DNA from: JBBROS01 sp965213855
GTDB lineage: Bacteria; Pseudomonadota; Alphaproteobacteria; Acetobacterales; Acetobacteraceae
Direction: 5' to 3'
Length of the DNA: 64,000 nt
Assembly: GCA_965213855.1 (NCBI GenBank)
Contig: CBDCAA010000008.1
Coordinates: forward strand, 1,178,001 to 1,242,000
Shown: piece after piece, positions 7,646 to 16,712 of the stretch
Position numbering within the stretch: the stretch's first letter is position 1
Layout: the number at the start of each line of letters is the position of its first letter
The notes under the pieces: generated by a model
The model's database searches: none
What the model was told of the DNA's origin: nothing
The model's input: the letters and a program-made list of their open reading frames with translations, nothing else
Translations under genes and position numbers: made by a program

Positions 7646-8242
7646 TCAGCCCGGTGCCACGCTGCTGCCGGGTGGGGCGCTGGCCGGCGCCGCTGCCCGC
7701 GCCAGCCAGGCCGGCCCCAGCACCAAGGCGGCGGTGCCGGAGTTGACAAGCAGCACGAGGAGCAACGCCCGGCCCGCCTGAAGCGCCAGCCCGTGCCGCG
7801 CGATCACCCAGTGCAGGAATATGCCGAAGGCCGCCAGACCAAGAACAAGGAGCGTGTTCGCGGCGCCCTCCGGAAGCCCTCCCGCCTCGGCCAGCTCCAG
7901 CACCACGGAAAACAGGACGACCGCGACCGGAATCGTCCATTGGCACCAGTTGAACGCCGTCGCGTAGCGAAGCCAGCTCGACCCGCGATCCCATCGCTCA
8001 GCGAGGACGTTCGAGAGCACCGCAGGGGCGAGTTGCGCGACGACGGTGAGCAGCAGCATCGTCGCGGCCTGGACCGGGCCGACCCGTACCGATGCGAGGG
8101 CGGCGCCGACCAGGGGGAACGCGATCAGCGGCGCCAAGCTGGCGAGAAACGCCATCGAGGTGTCACCGAACCGCGCGATCCCGGCGGCACGCCCCAACGC
8201 GAGCTGCGCGGCGCCGATGACCACGCCCCAGTTGCGCGTCAC
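7646..8242 (-). CDS. Predicted multi-pass membrane protein, unknown function
   Basis: 198 residues from a GTG codon. I do not recognise a named family. Hydrophobic stretches suggest four or five membrane segments (around residues 30-52, 58-80, 100-118, 130-150 and 158-180), with conserved-looking aromatic residues between (WLRYATAFNWCQWTIP). The C-terminus is a short Ala/Pro-rich tail. It starts 22 bases after dapE on the same strand, behind a GGGTGGG tract, so it is probably translated from the dapD-dapE transcript. Composition resembles small YIP1-like or Acetobacteraceae hypothetical membrane proteins, but this is only an impression. Confidence 0.6.
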   Translation of the reverse strand: MTRNWGVVIGAAQLALGRAAGIARFGDTSMAFLASLAPLIAFPLVGAALASVRVGPVQAATMLLLTVVAQLAPAVLSNVLAERWDRGSSWLRYATAFNWCQWTIPVAVVLFSVVLELAEAGGLPEGAANTLLVLGLAAFGIFLHWVIARHGLALQAGRALLLVLLVNSGTAALVLGPAWLARAAAPASAPPGSSVAPG

Positions 8243-8264
8243 GCGCCCACCCTGCTGCCCAGCT

Positions 8265-9371
8265 TCATGCGGCGAAGGCTTCCAGAACGGCCCGGTAGGC
8301 GCCGGTCAACGCATGCAGTTCGGCCACCGGTACGCGCTCGTCCACCTGGTGCATCGTCGCGCCGACCAGGCCGAACTCCGCCACTGGGCAGTACCGGGTG
8401 ATGAACCGCGCGTCCGACGTGCCCCCGCCGGTATCGAGCCGTGGCGTTCGGCCGCAGGCGCGGGCGACAGCGTCACGCAGCCGATCGACCATGGGGCCAG
8501 GCGTGGTCAGGAAGCTCTCGCCGCTGACATCGATCTGCAGCTCGAATCGTGGGGCGTGCGGCGCAATGGCCGCGCGCAACCAGGCCTCGACCGAGGCGCC
8601 GCTGTGCCGGTCGTTGAAGCGGATGTTGAGCCGGGCCGTGGCGCTTGCGGGCACGACGTTGGTCGCGGCATTGCCCACGTCGATGCTGGTGACCTGCAGC
8701 GTGCTCGGCTCGAACCACGCGCTGCCGGCATCGAGCGGGGCGGCGATGAGGGCCGAGATGGCGCGGACCAGACGATGGACGGGGTTGTCGCCCTGGTGCG
8801 GATAGGCCGCGTGGCTCTGCGTGCCATGCACGAGCAGACGGGCGTTGAGGCTGCCGCGCCGGCCGATCTTGATCACGTCGCCGAGGTGCTCGGGGTTGGT
8901 CGGCTCGCCGACCAGGCAGAAATCCGGGATGTGGCCCTGCGCGTCCATCCATTCGAGCACCCGGACGGTGCCGTCCCGGGCCGGCCCTTCCTCATCGCCG
9001 GTGATCAGCAGGCTGACCGATCCCGGCCCGGGCCCGGGGCTTGCGACCGCAGCGACGAAGGCGGCGATGGCGCCCTTCATGTCGCAGGCGCCCCGGCCGA
9101 ACAGCACGCCGTCACGCACCTCGCCGGCGAACGGGTCGGCCGACCACGCGCCGGCGCCGGCCGGCACCACGTCGGTATGACCGGCGAAGCAGAGGTGCGG
9201 GCCGCTTTTCCCCCGGCGCGCGAACAGGTTCGGGGTCGTGCCGAACGGCACGCGCCAGACGTCGAACCCCATCGGCTCCAGCACGGCTGCGACCACGTCC
9301 TGCGCGCCGCCGTCGTCGGGTGTCACGGAGCGGCAGCGGATCAGCGCCTGGGCCAGCGCAACCGGATCCAT
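8265..9371 (-). CDS. dapE: Succinyl-diaminopimelate desuccinylase
   Basis: 368 residues, M20 metallopeptidase family. Zinc-ligand and catalytic motifs: CFAGHTDVVPAG (around 63-74), GRGACDMKGAIAAF (around 95-108), TGDEEGPARDGT (catalytic Glu, around 128) and a C-terminal His in GATMHQVDERV (about 340). It releases L,L-diaminopimelate for lysine and peptidoglycan synthesis. ATG 9371 overlaps the dapD stop (TGATG); a TTG one codon earlier is possible but less likely. A dapD-dapE pair completes consecutive steps around succinylation in the DAP pathway; the intervening aminotransferase is encoded elsewhere. Confidence 0.96.
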   Translation of the reverse strand: MDPVALAQALIRCRSVTPDDGGAQDVVAAVLEPMGFDVWRVPFGTTPNLFARRGKSGPHLCFAGHTDVVPAGAGAWSADPFAGEVRDGVLFGRGACDMKGAIAAFVAAVASPGPGPGSVSLLITGDEEGPARDGTVRVLEWMDAQGHIPDFCLVGEPTNPEHLGDVIKIGRRGSLNARLLVHGTQSHAAYPHQGDNPVHRLVRAISALIAAPLDAGSAWFEPSTLQVTSIDVGNAATNVVPASATARLNIRFNDRHSGASVEAWLRAAIAPHAPRFELQIDVSGESFLTTPGPMVDRLRDAVARACGRTPRLDTGGGTSDARFITRYCPVAEFGLVGATMHQVDERVPVAELHALTGAYRAVLEAFAA

Positions 9372-10210
9372 CAATCCCGCAGCAGGTCGTTGATGGACGT
9401 CTTGGCCCGCGTCCGCTCGTCGACACGCTTGACGATGACGGCGCAGGACAGGCTCGGCCCCGGCGACCCGTCAGGCAGCGGCCGGCCGGGCATGGTCCCG
9501 GGCACGACGACCGAGTAGGCGGGCACGCGGCCGACGAACACCTCCCCGGTCGCCCGGTCGATGATCTTGGTCGAGCCGCTTATGAACACCCCCATCGACA
9601 GCACGCTGCCGCGCTCGACGATGACGCCCTCGACCACCTCGGACCGGGCGCCGATGAAGCAATCGTCCTCGATGATCGTCGGGTTCGCCTGCAACGGCTC
9701 GAGCACCCCGCCCAGGCCGACGCCGCCGCTCAGGTGACAGTTGCGGCCGACTTGCGCGCAGCTCCCGACGGTGGCCCAGGTGTCGACCATGGTGCCGCTG
9801 TCGACATAGGCGCCGACGTTGACGAAGCTGGGCATCAGCACGACGCCGGGCGCAATGTAGGCGCTGCGGCGCACGATGGCGCCGGGCACCGCCCGGAAGT
9901 TCGCGTCGATGAAGCGGTTCTCTCCCCAGCCGTCCGTTTTCATCGGCACCTTGTCCCAGTTCGGCGCGCCACCGGTTCCGGGCATGGCGATCGAGTTGTT
10001 GAGCCGGAAGGACAGCAGGACGGCCTGCTTCAGCCACTGATGCAATACCCAGCCGGCTGGCCCCTTTTCGGCGACACGGAGCGTGCCGGCATCGAGAAGC
10101 CCCAGCGCCTCGTCGACCACCGCGCGATCGTCGCCCATGGTTGCCGGGGACAGCATTTCCCGGCCTTGCCAGAGGGTTTCGATCCGTTGCTGGAGAGGGT
10201 TGTCTGGCAT
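9371..10210 (-). CDS. dapD: 2,3,4,5-tetrahydropyridine-2,6-dicarboxylate N-succinyltransferase
   Basis: 279 residues. An N-terminal helical domain (LQQRIETLWQGREMLSP) is followed by a left-handed beta-helix of hexapeptide repeats (AYIAPGVVLMPSFVNVGAYV; CHLSGGVGLGGVLEPLQA; IGARSEVVEGVIVERG). Length and order match DapD (about 275). It transfers succinyl from succinyl-CoA to tetrahydrodipicolinate in the succinylase branch of lysine/DAP synthesis. First gene of the dapD-dapE unit, divergent from the GGDEF gene with an 87-base gap. Confidence 0.97.
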   Translation of the reverse strand: MPDNPLQQRIETLWQGREMLSPATMGDDRAVVDEALGLLDAGTLRVAEKGPAGWVLHQWLKQAVLLSFRLNNSIAMPGTGGAPNWDKVPMKTDGWGENRFIDANFRAVPGAIVRRSAYIAPGVVLMPSFVNVGAYVDSGTMVDTWATVGSCAQVGRNCHLSGGVGLGGVLEPLQANPTIIEDDCFIGARSEVVEGVIVERGSVLSMGVFISGSTKIIDRATGEVFVGRVPAYSVVVPGTMPGRPLPDGSPGPSLSCAVIVKRVDERTRAKTSINDLLRD

Positions 10211-10297
10211 CGCTGGTCCTGGCGTCGCGGTGCGCGGACGATGGTGGCAAGGCCTTTGGGTGTCAAACCGGTTGGCTGAAAGGTTGCGTTAACCTTG

Positions 10298-11755
10298 ATG
10301 GCCGATGATGTCGCCATGGGGGGTAGGCACGGGATGGACGACGGGTCGGACATGGCGAAAGTTGGGCTGCTCGACGAGCTGACGGACAGGCCAGCCCTTG
10401 CGACGGCATGTCGCAACACGGCGCTTCGCGTGGCCTTGCTGGAGAGTCGACAGCGCTGGCGGCAGTTCGGCGCCATCGCCGCCGATGTTCTGTTCGAGGC
10501 GGACGCCTCCGGACGGCTGACCTTCACGGCGCCGACGACGGTGCTCGGGTGGCCGGCGCAGGCGCTACTGGGGCAGCCCGGCCACGTGTTGCTGCAGGAC
10601 CGGCAGGAACCCGACCCGTTCCGCTTCACCGCGCCGGTTCATCGGCGGCACACCTGGATGCAGACGATGCAGGGGGCGCCGGTGTGCATGGCACTCACGC
10701 TGGTCCCCCTTGTGGACGAGGCGGGTGTGCACAAGGGCATCCGCGGGATTGCGGTCAACGTTACCGCTGAAGAGCGGGCCGAAGCCGAGACGGCCAGCGC
10801 TTTGCGGCGGGCCCAGGCGCTGGACTACATCCTCGACCAGATGCGGCAGGAGGTGCTGGCACCCCGCATGATGCGGGCCGTGCTGGACGGGGCCTTGCGC
10901 GCGCTCGGCGCGCAGGGGACGGCCGTAGTCGACTTGGCCCCAGCGGCGCCCTCGCCGGTGCTGCACCAGCTTGGCGGCGCGGCGGAGCCGTTGCTGCCGG
11001 ACCTGCTTGCGACACTGCCCGAGGGGATCGAGGCGACCCGGACGTCTGTGGCGCGGGACGGCCGGCAGATCCTGGCCTGCCCCGCCTCGACCCGCTTCGG
11101 AGACGTGGTGGCGCTTGTGGTATGGCGGACTGCCGAGACCCGGGCTTGGGACAATGACGACTTCGTCCTGGCCAGCTCCGTCACGGGACTGGTCAGGATC
11201 GTGCTGGAACACGAGTCGATCCAGCGCGAGCTGACCAAACAGGCGCGGACCGATGCCCTCACGGGTTTGTTGAACCGGCGCGCCTTCATGGAAGAAGCGG
11301 CACGACGGCTCGACCGGCTGGAAGCGGAGAACCTTCCGGCATCTCTGATGTTCATCGATCTCGACGGCCTGAAGCAGTTGAACGACCGGTCGGGGCATGA
11401 GGCCGGGGACGCAGCTTTGAAGCTGACCAGCACGCTGCTGCGGCGTACCTTTCGGCCGACCGACCTGGTCGCTCGGCTCGGTGGCGACGAGTTCGCCTGC
11501 TGGCTCGACGGGGCCGACACGTTCACGGCCGCCGAGCGGGCCGAAGGTTTGCGGGTGACCGCCCCGCACGAATTCGCGCATCTCGTGGCCGGGACGGAGT
11601 GTGGCATGGGTATGTCGATTGGGATCGCGATGCGCGAGCCGGGCTCGGACGAGTCGCTCGACCATCTTCTACAACGGGCCGACCAGGCGATGTATGAGGT
11701 CAAGCGGAGTGGCCGGGGGCATTGGCGCGTGTCGAACACGCGATGGATCGGTTGA
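10298..11755 (+). CDS. Diguanylate cyclase with N-terminal PAS-like and GAF-like regions
   Basis: About 485 residues. A PAS-like region at ~45-170 (WRQFGAIAADVLFEAD, ending with GIRGIAVNVTAEERAEAE) leads through a short helix to a GAF-like region (~190-310). A complete C-terminal GGDEF domain follows: TDALTGLLNRRAF, LMFIDLDGLKQLND and active-site LGGDEF. An RPTD inhibitory-site motif lies five residues before GGDEF, so product inhibition by c-di-GMP is likely. No membrane segments, hence cytosolic. The start is uncertain (ATG at 10298, 10316, 10334 or 10352); none has a strong ribosome site. Its stop overlaps or abuts the DUF2336 gene, suggesting translational coupling. Confidence 0.9.
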   Translation: MADDVAMGGRHGMDDGSDMAKVGLLDELTDRPALATACRNTALRVALLESRQRWRQFGAIAADVLFEADASGRLTFTAPTTVLGWPAQALLGQPGHVLLQDRQEPDPFRFTAPVHRRHTWMQTMQGAPVCMALTLVPLVDEAGVHKGIRGIAVNVTAEERAEAETASALRRAQALDYILDQMRQEVLAPRMMRAVLDGALRALGAQGTAVVDLAPAAPSPVLHQLGGAAEPLLPDLLATLPEGIEATRTSVARDGRQILACPASTRFGDVVALVVWRTAETRAWDNDDFVLASSVTGLVRIVLEHESIQRELTKQARTDALTGLLNRRAFMEEAARRLDRLEAENLPASLMFIDLDGLKQLNDRSGHEAGDAALKLTSTLLRRTFRPTDLVARLGGDEFACWLDGADTFTAAERAEGLRVTAPHEFAHLVAGTECGMGMSIGIAMREPGSDESLDHLLQRADQAMYEVKRSGRGHWRVSNTRWIG

Positions 11756-11769
11756 TGGGAGCCGGCAGC

Positions 11770-12996
11770 ATGTCCCTTTCCTCACCGGCACTGGCCGCAT
11801 GGACCGCGCCGCCGCTTCCGGCTGACGAAGCATCCAGGGTCCGCCTGGCCTCCCGCTCCAGCACGGCGCCGGCGACCCTGCTCGCTCTTGCCGACGATCC
11901 TGCGGCGACGGTCCGTGCAGCCGTCGCGCTGAACCCCGTCGCCGAGGCAGCATCGGACGAGCGGCTGGTGCGTGATGCCGACGAGCGGATCCGGGCATTG
12001 CTGGCGGGCAAGATGGCGCGCCTGCTGCCTGCCTTGAGCCCAGACGAGCGATCGGCCGCGCAGACGCACGTCTATGCCATGCTCCGCACCCTGGCCGACG
12101 ATGCCGCGCTCCGTGTCCGCGTCGCCATCGCCGAAGCGTTGACAACCGCCACGGCCGCTCCGCGCGATCTCCTGCTCAAGATGACGCGGGACCCGGCTGC
12201 GGTCGTCAGCGACACCGTCGTCCGCTTCTCACCGCTGCTGACCGATGCGGATCTGCTGGACCTGCTCGCGACGCCGCCACATCCGGCCACCGCCGTCGCG
12301 GTCGCGAGCCGTGCGGGATTGAGCGCCGTCGTCGCGGCCGATATCGTGGAGCATGCGGACAATGCGGCCGTGACCGCCCTGCTGTCCAACCGTACCGCCT
12401 CGATCCAGGAGGCAACGCTCGACTCACTGATCGGACGGGCAGGCGACCATCCAGAGTGGCACGAGCCCCTCGCGTGCCGCCCATTCCTCCCGGTCCGGAC
12501 GATCCGCGCCCTTTCAGCCATTGTCGCCGGTCACCTACTCGATCTCCTGGCCTGCCGGGAAAACGTGCCGCCCAGCATGGCCGACGAGCTGCGGGCGCTC
12601 GTGACAACACGGCTCGAGGCGCCGCTGCCGCCCAGTGAACAGGAGCTGCTCAAGGCCGTGCAGCTGTTACAGGACGATGGAAAATTGCACGAAGAGGCAT
12701 TCCTGCTGGCGGCGCAGGCGGGGGAAGAACGTCGCGCAACGGCCATGCTCGCCGTCGCCAGCGGCACATCGTTTGCGACCGTTCAACGGGCCGCGACGTT
12801 GCGAAGTCCGAAAGCGTTGGTCAGCCTCGTCGCCAGGTCAGGCTTTTCGATGCGGGCTGGGCGAGTCGCGCAACAACTCCTCGGCCGGCTTCGCTCGTCC
12901 GAACTGCTCCTTTCGCCTCTCGACGACGATCTCTTCCCGCTCTCGCCTGCCGAAATGGACTGGCAGATCGAGTTGCTTGCGCAACCCGGGCGATGA
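11770..12996 (+). CDS. DUF2336 family helical-repeat protein
   Basis: About 408 residues, Ala/Leu-rich and almost entirely helical, with HEAT-like repeated units (LALADDPAATVRAAVALNPV; LKMTRDPAAVVSDTVVRFSP; VEHADNAAVTALLSNRTASI). This pattern fits DUF2336, an alphaproteobacterial family often encoded near signalling proteins. ATG 11770 has GGAG eight bases upstream; ATG 11755 overlaps the cyclase stop as TGATG and is an equally possible coupled start. It follows the GGDEF gene directly, so a partner or effector role in c-di-GMP signalling is suggested by context only. Its stop is one base from the convergent debranching-enzyme stop. Confidence 0.8.
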   Translation: MSLSSPALAAWTAPPLPADEASRVRLASRSSTAPATLLALADDPAATVRAAVALNPVAEAASDERLVRDADERIRALLAGKMARLLPALSPDERSAAQTHVYAMLRTLADDAALRVRVAIAEALTTATAAPRDLLLKMTRDPAAVVSDTVVRFSPLLTDADLLDLLATPPHPATAVAVASRAGLSAVVAADIVEHADNAAVTALLSNRTASIQEATLDSLIGRAGDHPEWHEPLACRPFLPVRTIRALSAIVAGHLLDLLACRENVPPSMADELRALVTTRLEAPLPPSEQELLKAVQLLQDDGKLHEEAFLLAAQAGEERRATAMLAVASGTSFATVQRAATLRSPKALVSLVARSGFSMRAGRVAQQLLGRLRSSELLLSPLDDDLFPLSPAEMDWQIELLAQPGR

Positions 12997-12997
12997 G

Positions 12998-15133
12998 CTA
13001 TCCGGCACTCGCGCGCACGATCGCGGCCGGATCGCCCTTCAAGACCGTCACCGACGTAATACCCGAACTATCGCGCGCAAACGCGATGTCGAACGAATCC
13101 GCCCCGATCCTGAGATTTCCGAGCGTCAGGTCGGGAAGCCAGACGGGCAGTGCCGGGTCGACCACGATGCGCCGGTTCGGCGCATCGAGAACGAGGCCGA
13201 GCATCGACTGCACGAACGCGAACACGGACGCGGCAGCCCAGGCCTGAGGGACATTCGCGCCAATGTATTGGACAGGGAAATTCGTGTCGTCCCGCTGCAG
13301 GCCGGAATAGAGTTCCGGAAGCTGGCGCTGAACAAAGAACCCGGCCGCCCGGTAGACGTCACCGGCAATCGCGGCAGCCTCGTCCGCCAGCCCGTACCGG
13401 GCGCAGCCCAACGCGATCAGGCTGTTGTCGTGCGGCCAGACCGAGCCGACCTGGTAGTCATACGGGTTGAAGGCCGGGTTGTCCGCGCTGAGCGTGCGAA
13501 TGCCCCAGCCCGACCACATATCTGGCTTAAGCAGCCGTGCAGCGACGCGCGGCGCACGCTCCGGCGGGACGATGCCGCTCCAGAGCAGATGGCCAGGATT
13601 GCTCGCAGCGCTGAAAATGGGCGTCTTCGCCCCATCGAGGCAGTAGGCGTAAAACCCCTCCGCCTCGTTCCAGAACGTACCGTTGAACCGGTCAAACAGC
13701 ACGTCTGCCTTTTTGGCGAGCTTCGCCGAAACGTCGGCTTTCCCCAGTGCCGCGGCCGCTTCCGCCATGCCGCGCCATGCCGCGTAGACATAGCCTTGCA
13801 GCTCGCACAACGCCTTCGGGCCTTGAACGGCCGAACCGTCGGCCGCGACCACCGCATTGCCGCTATCCTTCCAGCCGACGTTCTCATACCCCTGGCCCGA
13901 GCGCGTCCCGTATTCTTGAAAGCCATCCCCATCGCGGTCGCCATACGTGTCGATCCAGGCAAGGCAGCCCTCGGCAACGGCCCAGTGCTTGGACAGCAAA
14001 TCCAAGTCGCCCGTTGCACGCCACGCCGCATGGAGCAGCACGAGAAACAAGGGCGTGGCATCGGCCGTTCCGTAATACGGCGTATGCGGGATCAGCTTCA
14101 GGAACGCGAGCTCCCCCTGCCGCAGCTCGTGCATGATCTTGCCCGGCTCGGCATCCCGGTAGTCGTCACGTTCGGTCGCCTGCCAGGCCCCCAGCACATC
14201 GAGCGTGCCCCGAGCGAACTCCGGGCTCAATATCATCGACTGCAAGCTCGTGATCAGCGTGTCGCGGCCGAACAGCGCGACGAACCAGGGCAGACCGGCC
14301 GCGGGCACAAACACTGTATGCTCACGCAGCACGACCGGCAGCCGCAGCGCCCCCATGTCGTCGACCGACTGCTCCCATAGCCGCTCGAAGGCGTGGACGC
14401 TGCTTGTGAGCGTGGCAACTCCGTCTCGCCATGCCTGCCGCGAGCGCCCTTGCGTGCTATCGGCCGAAAGCACGCACTCCGACGGTGCAGCCGTAACGGT
14501 CTCACCGTCGAGCAAGTCGCAGCGCAGGGCGCCACGCCAGGTCTGGCCAGGCTGGAGGGACACGGCGAAGCTCAACCGGCCATTCGCATAGACGGCCGGA
14601 GCGTCGCCCGTCGCCAACAGCCGCATCCCGCGCAGAAAGGCGCCGTTCCGATACCGGACCGTCAGCACACCCTCGGCCTCGGACCACTCGCTCGTGATCC
14701 GGCCGCGCCGGACGATCCGCTTTGACTTTACCTCGAACACGTCGGCGAAGTCGCTCCGGATCGACACCTCGTGGTTGAACACGATCGCAGTCCGGCCGTG
14801 GTTGGTCAGCTCATGCGTCTCATGCAGCCCGCCATCGACGGTGCGGCTGATCACAAGGCTCATCGATCGAGCCGCGACATCACCGGCTTCGGTAGGGAAG
14901 TCACAGTTGGTGAGATAGACCCGGCACCCGAATGAGACCGGGGCGCCGCTGTTCAGCAAGTTCCACGAATGCCCATTCGCGTACACGCTGTAAGCGCTGA
15001 TCAGCCTTGTGTCTTTGAAATACAGACCCTTGTCGGACGGCCACGCGATCGAACCGTCCGGCTCGGTGATGAAAACCGTGAACCCTTGGTGGATCGCCAG
15101 TTGTGGCGGACCGACCTTGACCTCCAAGGGCAC
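12998..15133 (-). CDS. Amylo-alpha-1,6-glucosidase / glycogen debranching enzyme family
   Basis: 711 residues from a GTG start. The N-terminal ~200 residues are the GDE N-terminal domain (FVITEPDGS-like FTVFITEPDGSIAWPSDKGL; YFKDTRLISAYSV). The C-terminal half is an alpha/alpha barrel with GLPWFVALFGRDTLITSLQS (about 285-304), GWKDSGNAVV and YDYQVGSVWPHDNSL, motifs typical of GH133/MGH1-type debranching proteins. It is predicted to cleave alpha-1,6 branch points in glycogen-like glucans. It begins six bases after msrB on the same strand. No other glycogen genes lie nearby, although a GH15 enzyme is encoded 26 kb away. Substrate is inferred from family only. Confidence 0.85.
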   Translation of the reverse strand: MPLEVKVGPPQLAIHQGFTVFITEPDGSIAWPSDKGLYFKDTRLISAYSVYANGHSWNLLNSGAPVSFGCRVYLTNCDFPTEAGDVAARSMSLVISRTVDGGLHETHELTNHGRTAIVFNHEVSIRSDFADVFEVKSKRIVRRGRITSEWSEAEGVLTVRYRNGAFLRGMRLLATGDAPAVYANGRLSFAVSLQPGQTWRGALRCDLLDGETVTAAPSECVLSADSTQGRSRQAWRDGVATLTSSVHAFERLWEQSVDDMGALRLPVVLREHTVFVPAAGLPWFVALFGRDTLITSLQSMILSPEFARGTLDVLGAWQATERDDYRDAEPGKIMHELRQGELAFLKLIPHTPYYGTADATPLFLVLLHAAWRATGDLDLLSKHWAVAEGCLAWIDTYGDRDGDGFQEYGTRSGQGYENVGWKDSGNAVVAADGSAVQGPKALCELQGYVYAAWRGMAEAAAALGKADVSAKLAKKADVLFDRFNGTFWNEAEGFYAYCLDGAKTPIFSAASNPGHLLWSGIVPPERAPRVAARLLKPDMWSGWGIRTLSADNPAFNPYDYQVGSVWPHDNSLIALGCARYGLADEAAAIAGDVYRAAGFFVQRQLPELYSGLQRDDTNFPVQYIGANVPQAWAAASVFAFVQSMLGLVLDAPNRRIVVDPALPVWLPDLTLGNLRIGADSFDIAFARDSSGITSVTVLKGDPAAIVRASAG

Positions 15134-15139
15134 GCGGGG

Positions 15140-15568
15140 TCAGGCGGGCTGGAACGTGAGCGCGACGCCGTTCATGCAGTATCGTAGACCCGTCGGCCGC
15201 GGGCCGTCTGGAAACACATGGCCCAAATGGCTGCCGCAGTTCGCGCAATGAACTTCCGTGCGAACCATGCCGAACGCGCGATCTTCCGTTGTCCCGACCG
15301 CATCACTGCGCAATGGTTGCGAGAAGCTCGGCCAACCCGTCCCGCTCTCGAACTTGGCCGACGTGCCGAACAAGGCCTGGCCGCACCCGGCACACGCGTA
15401 CGTTCCCGTCCGAGTTTCGGCGTTCAGCGGGCTCGTGCAGGCGCGCTCCGTCCCGTGGCTCCGCATCACCTTGTACTGCTCGGGGCTGAGCCGTTCCCGC
15501 CACTCGACATCACTCAGCTTGAACAGGTAGTCCGCCGCCGGCGCGGCCTTGCTCGTCGTAAGCGACAT
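15140..15568 (-). CDS. msrB: Peptide-methionine (R)-S-oxide reductase MsrB
   Basis: 142 residues. Two CxxC pairs bind structural zinc (CAGCGQ around residue 59 and CANCGSHLGHVF around 108), and the catalytic cysteine is in RYCMNGVAL near residue 131. GTGWPSFSQP is the substrate-site motif. It reduces R-methionine sulfoxide in proteins using thioredoxin. The leader contains an inverted repeat TCCAAT-TGCT-ATTGGA (15577-15592) just upstream of the start, of unknown meaning. No signal peptide, so cytosolic. Confidence 0.96.
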   Translation of the reverse strand: MSLTTSKAAPAADYLFKLSDVEWRERLSPEQYKVMRSHGTERACTSPLNAETRTGTYACAGCGQALFGTSAKFESGTGWPSFSQPLRSDAVGTTEDRAFGMVRTEVHCANCGSHLGHVFPDGPRPTGLRYCMNGVALTFQPA

Positions 15569-15604
15569 CGCTTCGCTCCAATTGCTATTGGACTAGATAT
15601 GGGG

Positions 15605-15628
15605 GCGGCTGGCCGGAGAAAAAGCCGC
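15605..15628 (-). terminator. Hairpin overlapping the TRAP binding-protein stop
   Basis: On the minus-strand RNA, GCGGCT (complement of 15623-15628) and AGCCGC (complement of 15605-15610) pair around a 12-base loop that contains a T-run, immediately at the stop codon; a short C-run follows. It may terminate or slow transcription before msrB. Weak as an intrinsic terminator. Confidence 0.35.
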
Positions 15629-16635
15629 TACGAGACGGCCCCGACCGAGTCTTCCAACACGTGCCAGGCATCTTCCCCATACTTGCCACGCCAATCCTTA
15701 TAGAACCCGGCGTCCTTGAGCGAACTGCGGAACGCGCCCTGGTCGACGTCGTTGAACACCAGCCCGCGCTTCTCCAACGTTCCGCGCACGTCCATGTTGA
15801 GCTTCGCGATGGCCGCCCGCTCGGCCATGGCGGCCGCCGAAAACTCCCGCTCCACGATCTCCCGTGCGTCGGCGGGCAGCTTGTCGACGGCGCGGCGGTT
15901 GCCGAGCAGCCAGAACCCATCCCACATGTGGTTGGTCAGGCTGCAATACTTCTGCACCTCGTACAATTTCGCCGCCTCGATCAGGCTGAGCGGGTTCTCC
16001 TGGCCGTCGACGATATGCGTCTGCAGCGACGAGTAGACCTCGGAGAAGTTGATGCTTGTGGGCGCGGCGCCCAAGGCCTGGAACATGCTCGTCCAGAGCG
16101 GGCTGACGGGGACGCGGATCTTGAAGCCCTTGAGGTCGGCAGGCGTCAGGATCGGCTTGGCGCTGCTGGTTACTTGGCGGAACCCATTGTCGAAGACGTG
16201 CTCGAACGCGAACAAGCCGCGCTTCATGATCTCGGCGCGCACATAGGTGCCAAGCTTGCCGTCCATCGCCGACCATACCTGGTCGTAGTTCTTGAACGCG
16301 AAACCAACCCCGTTGATGCTTGACGGCGGCACCAGGGTCGACAGGATGAGCCCGGACAGGCTGAAGAACTCGATCGCGCCGGACCGGACCTGGCTCAGCA
16401 TGTCGGTGTCGGAGCCAAGCTGGCTGTTCGGGAAGATCCGGATATCGACCTTGCCGTCTGTCGCCTTCAGGACGCGCTCCGCGCCGGCCTGCATCTCAAG
16501 CGTCAGTGGATGCGTCACCGGCGTGTTGTTCGCCATCTTGTAGCTGAACTCGGCCGCATTGGCCGGCCGCGTGCGGATGGCAACCAGCGGCAAGGCGGCT
16601 GCGCCCAGGGCCAGCGTGCGACGAGAGATGGACAA
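15628..16635 (-). CDS. TRAP transporter substrate-binding protein, DctP family
   Basis: 335 residues from TTG 16635. The N-terminus is a twin-arginine type signal (SRRTLALGAAALPLVA, cleavage near NAA-EF). The mature protein has DctP motifs: NNTPVTHPLTLEMQAGAERV, FPNSQLGSDTDMLSQVRSGA, DLKGFKIRVPVSPLW and SEVYSSLQTHIVDGQENPL, with the arginine of KIRVP expected to bind a substrate carboxylate. It would capture a C4-dicarboxylate-like acid in the periplasm. No dctQ or dctM membrane gene is nearby, so it is an orphan here. Its ribosome site sits inside a perfect hairpin (16641-16669). Confidence 0.92.
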   Translation of the reverse strand: MSISRRTLALGAAALPLVAIRTRPANAAEFSYKMANNTPVTHPLTLEMQAGAERVLKATDGKVDIRIFPNSQLGSDTDMLSQVRSGAIEFFSLSGLILSTLVPPSSINGVGFAFKNYDQVWSAMDGKLGTYVRAEIMKRGLFAFEHVFDNGFRQVTSSAKPILTPADLKGFKIRVPVSPLWTSMFQALGAAPTSINFSEVYSSLQTHIVDGQENPLSLIEAAKLYEVQKYCSLTNHMWDGFWLLGNRRAVDKLPADAREIVEREFSAAAMAERAAIAKLNMDVRGTLEKRGLVFNDVDQGAFRSSLKDAGFYKDWRGKYGEDAWHVLEDSVGAVS

Positions 16636-16640
16636 GGGCG

Positions 16641-16669
16641 CCTCCGGACGATTTTGCTTGGTCCGGAGG
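16641..16669 (-). promoter_or_regulatory. Hairpin sequestering the Shine-Dalgarno of the TRAP binding-protein gene
   Basis: CCTCCGGAC (16641-16649) and GTCCGGAGG (16661-16669) are perfect 9-base inverted repeats with an 11-base loop. On the minus-strand mRNA the GGAGG of the 3' arm lies five bases before the TTG start, and its partner arm carries the complementary CCTCC. The structure would block initiation unless opened; it could also be a protein operator. Confidence 0.6.
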
Positions 16670-16712
16670 TATCGCGTTCACGGCCGCTTGTGAAGCGTCC
16701 GCCGGGACGGCA

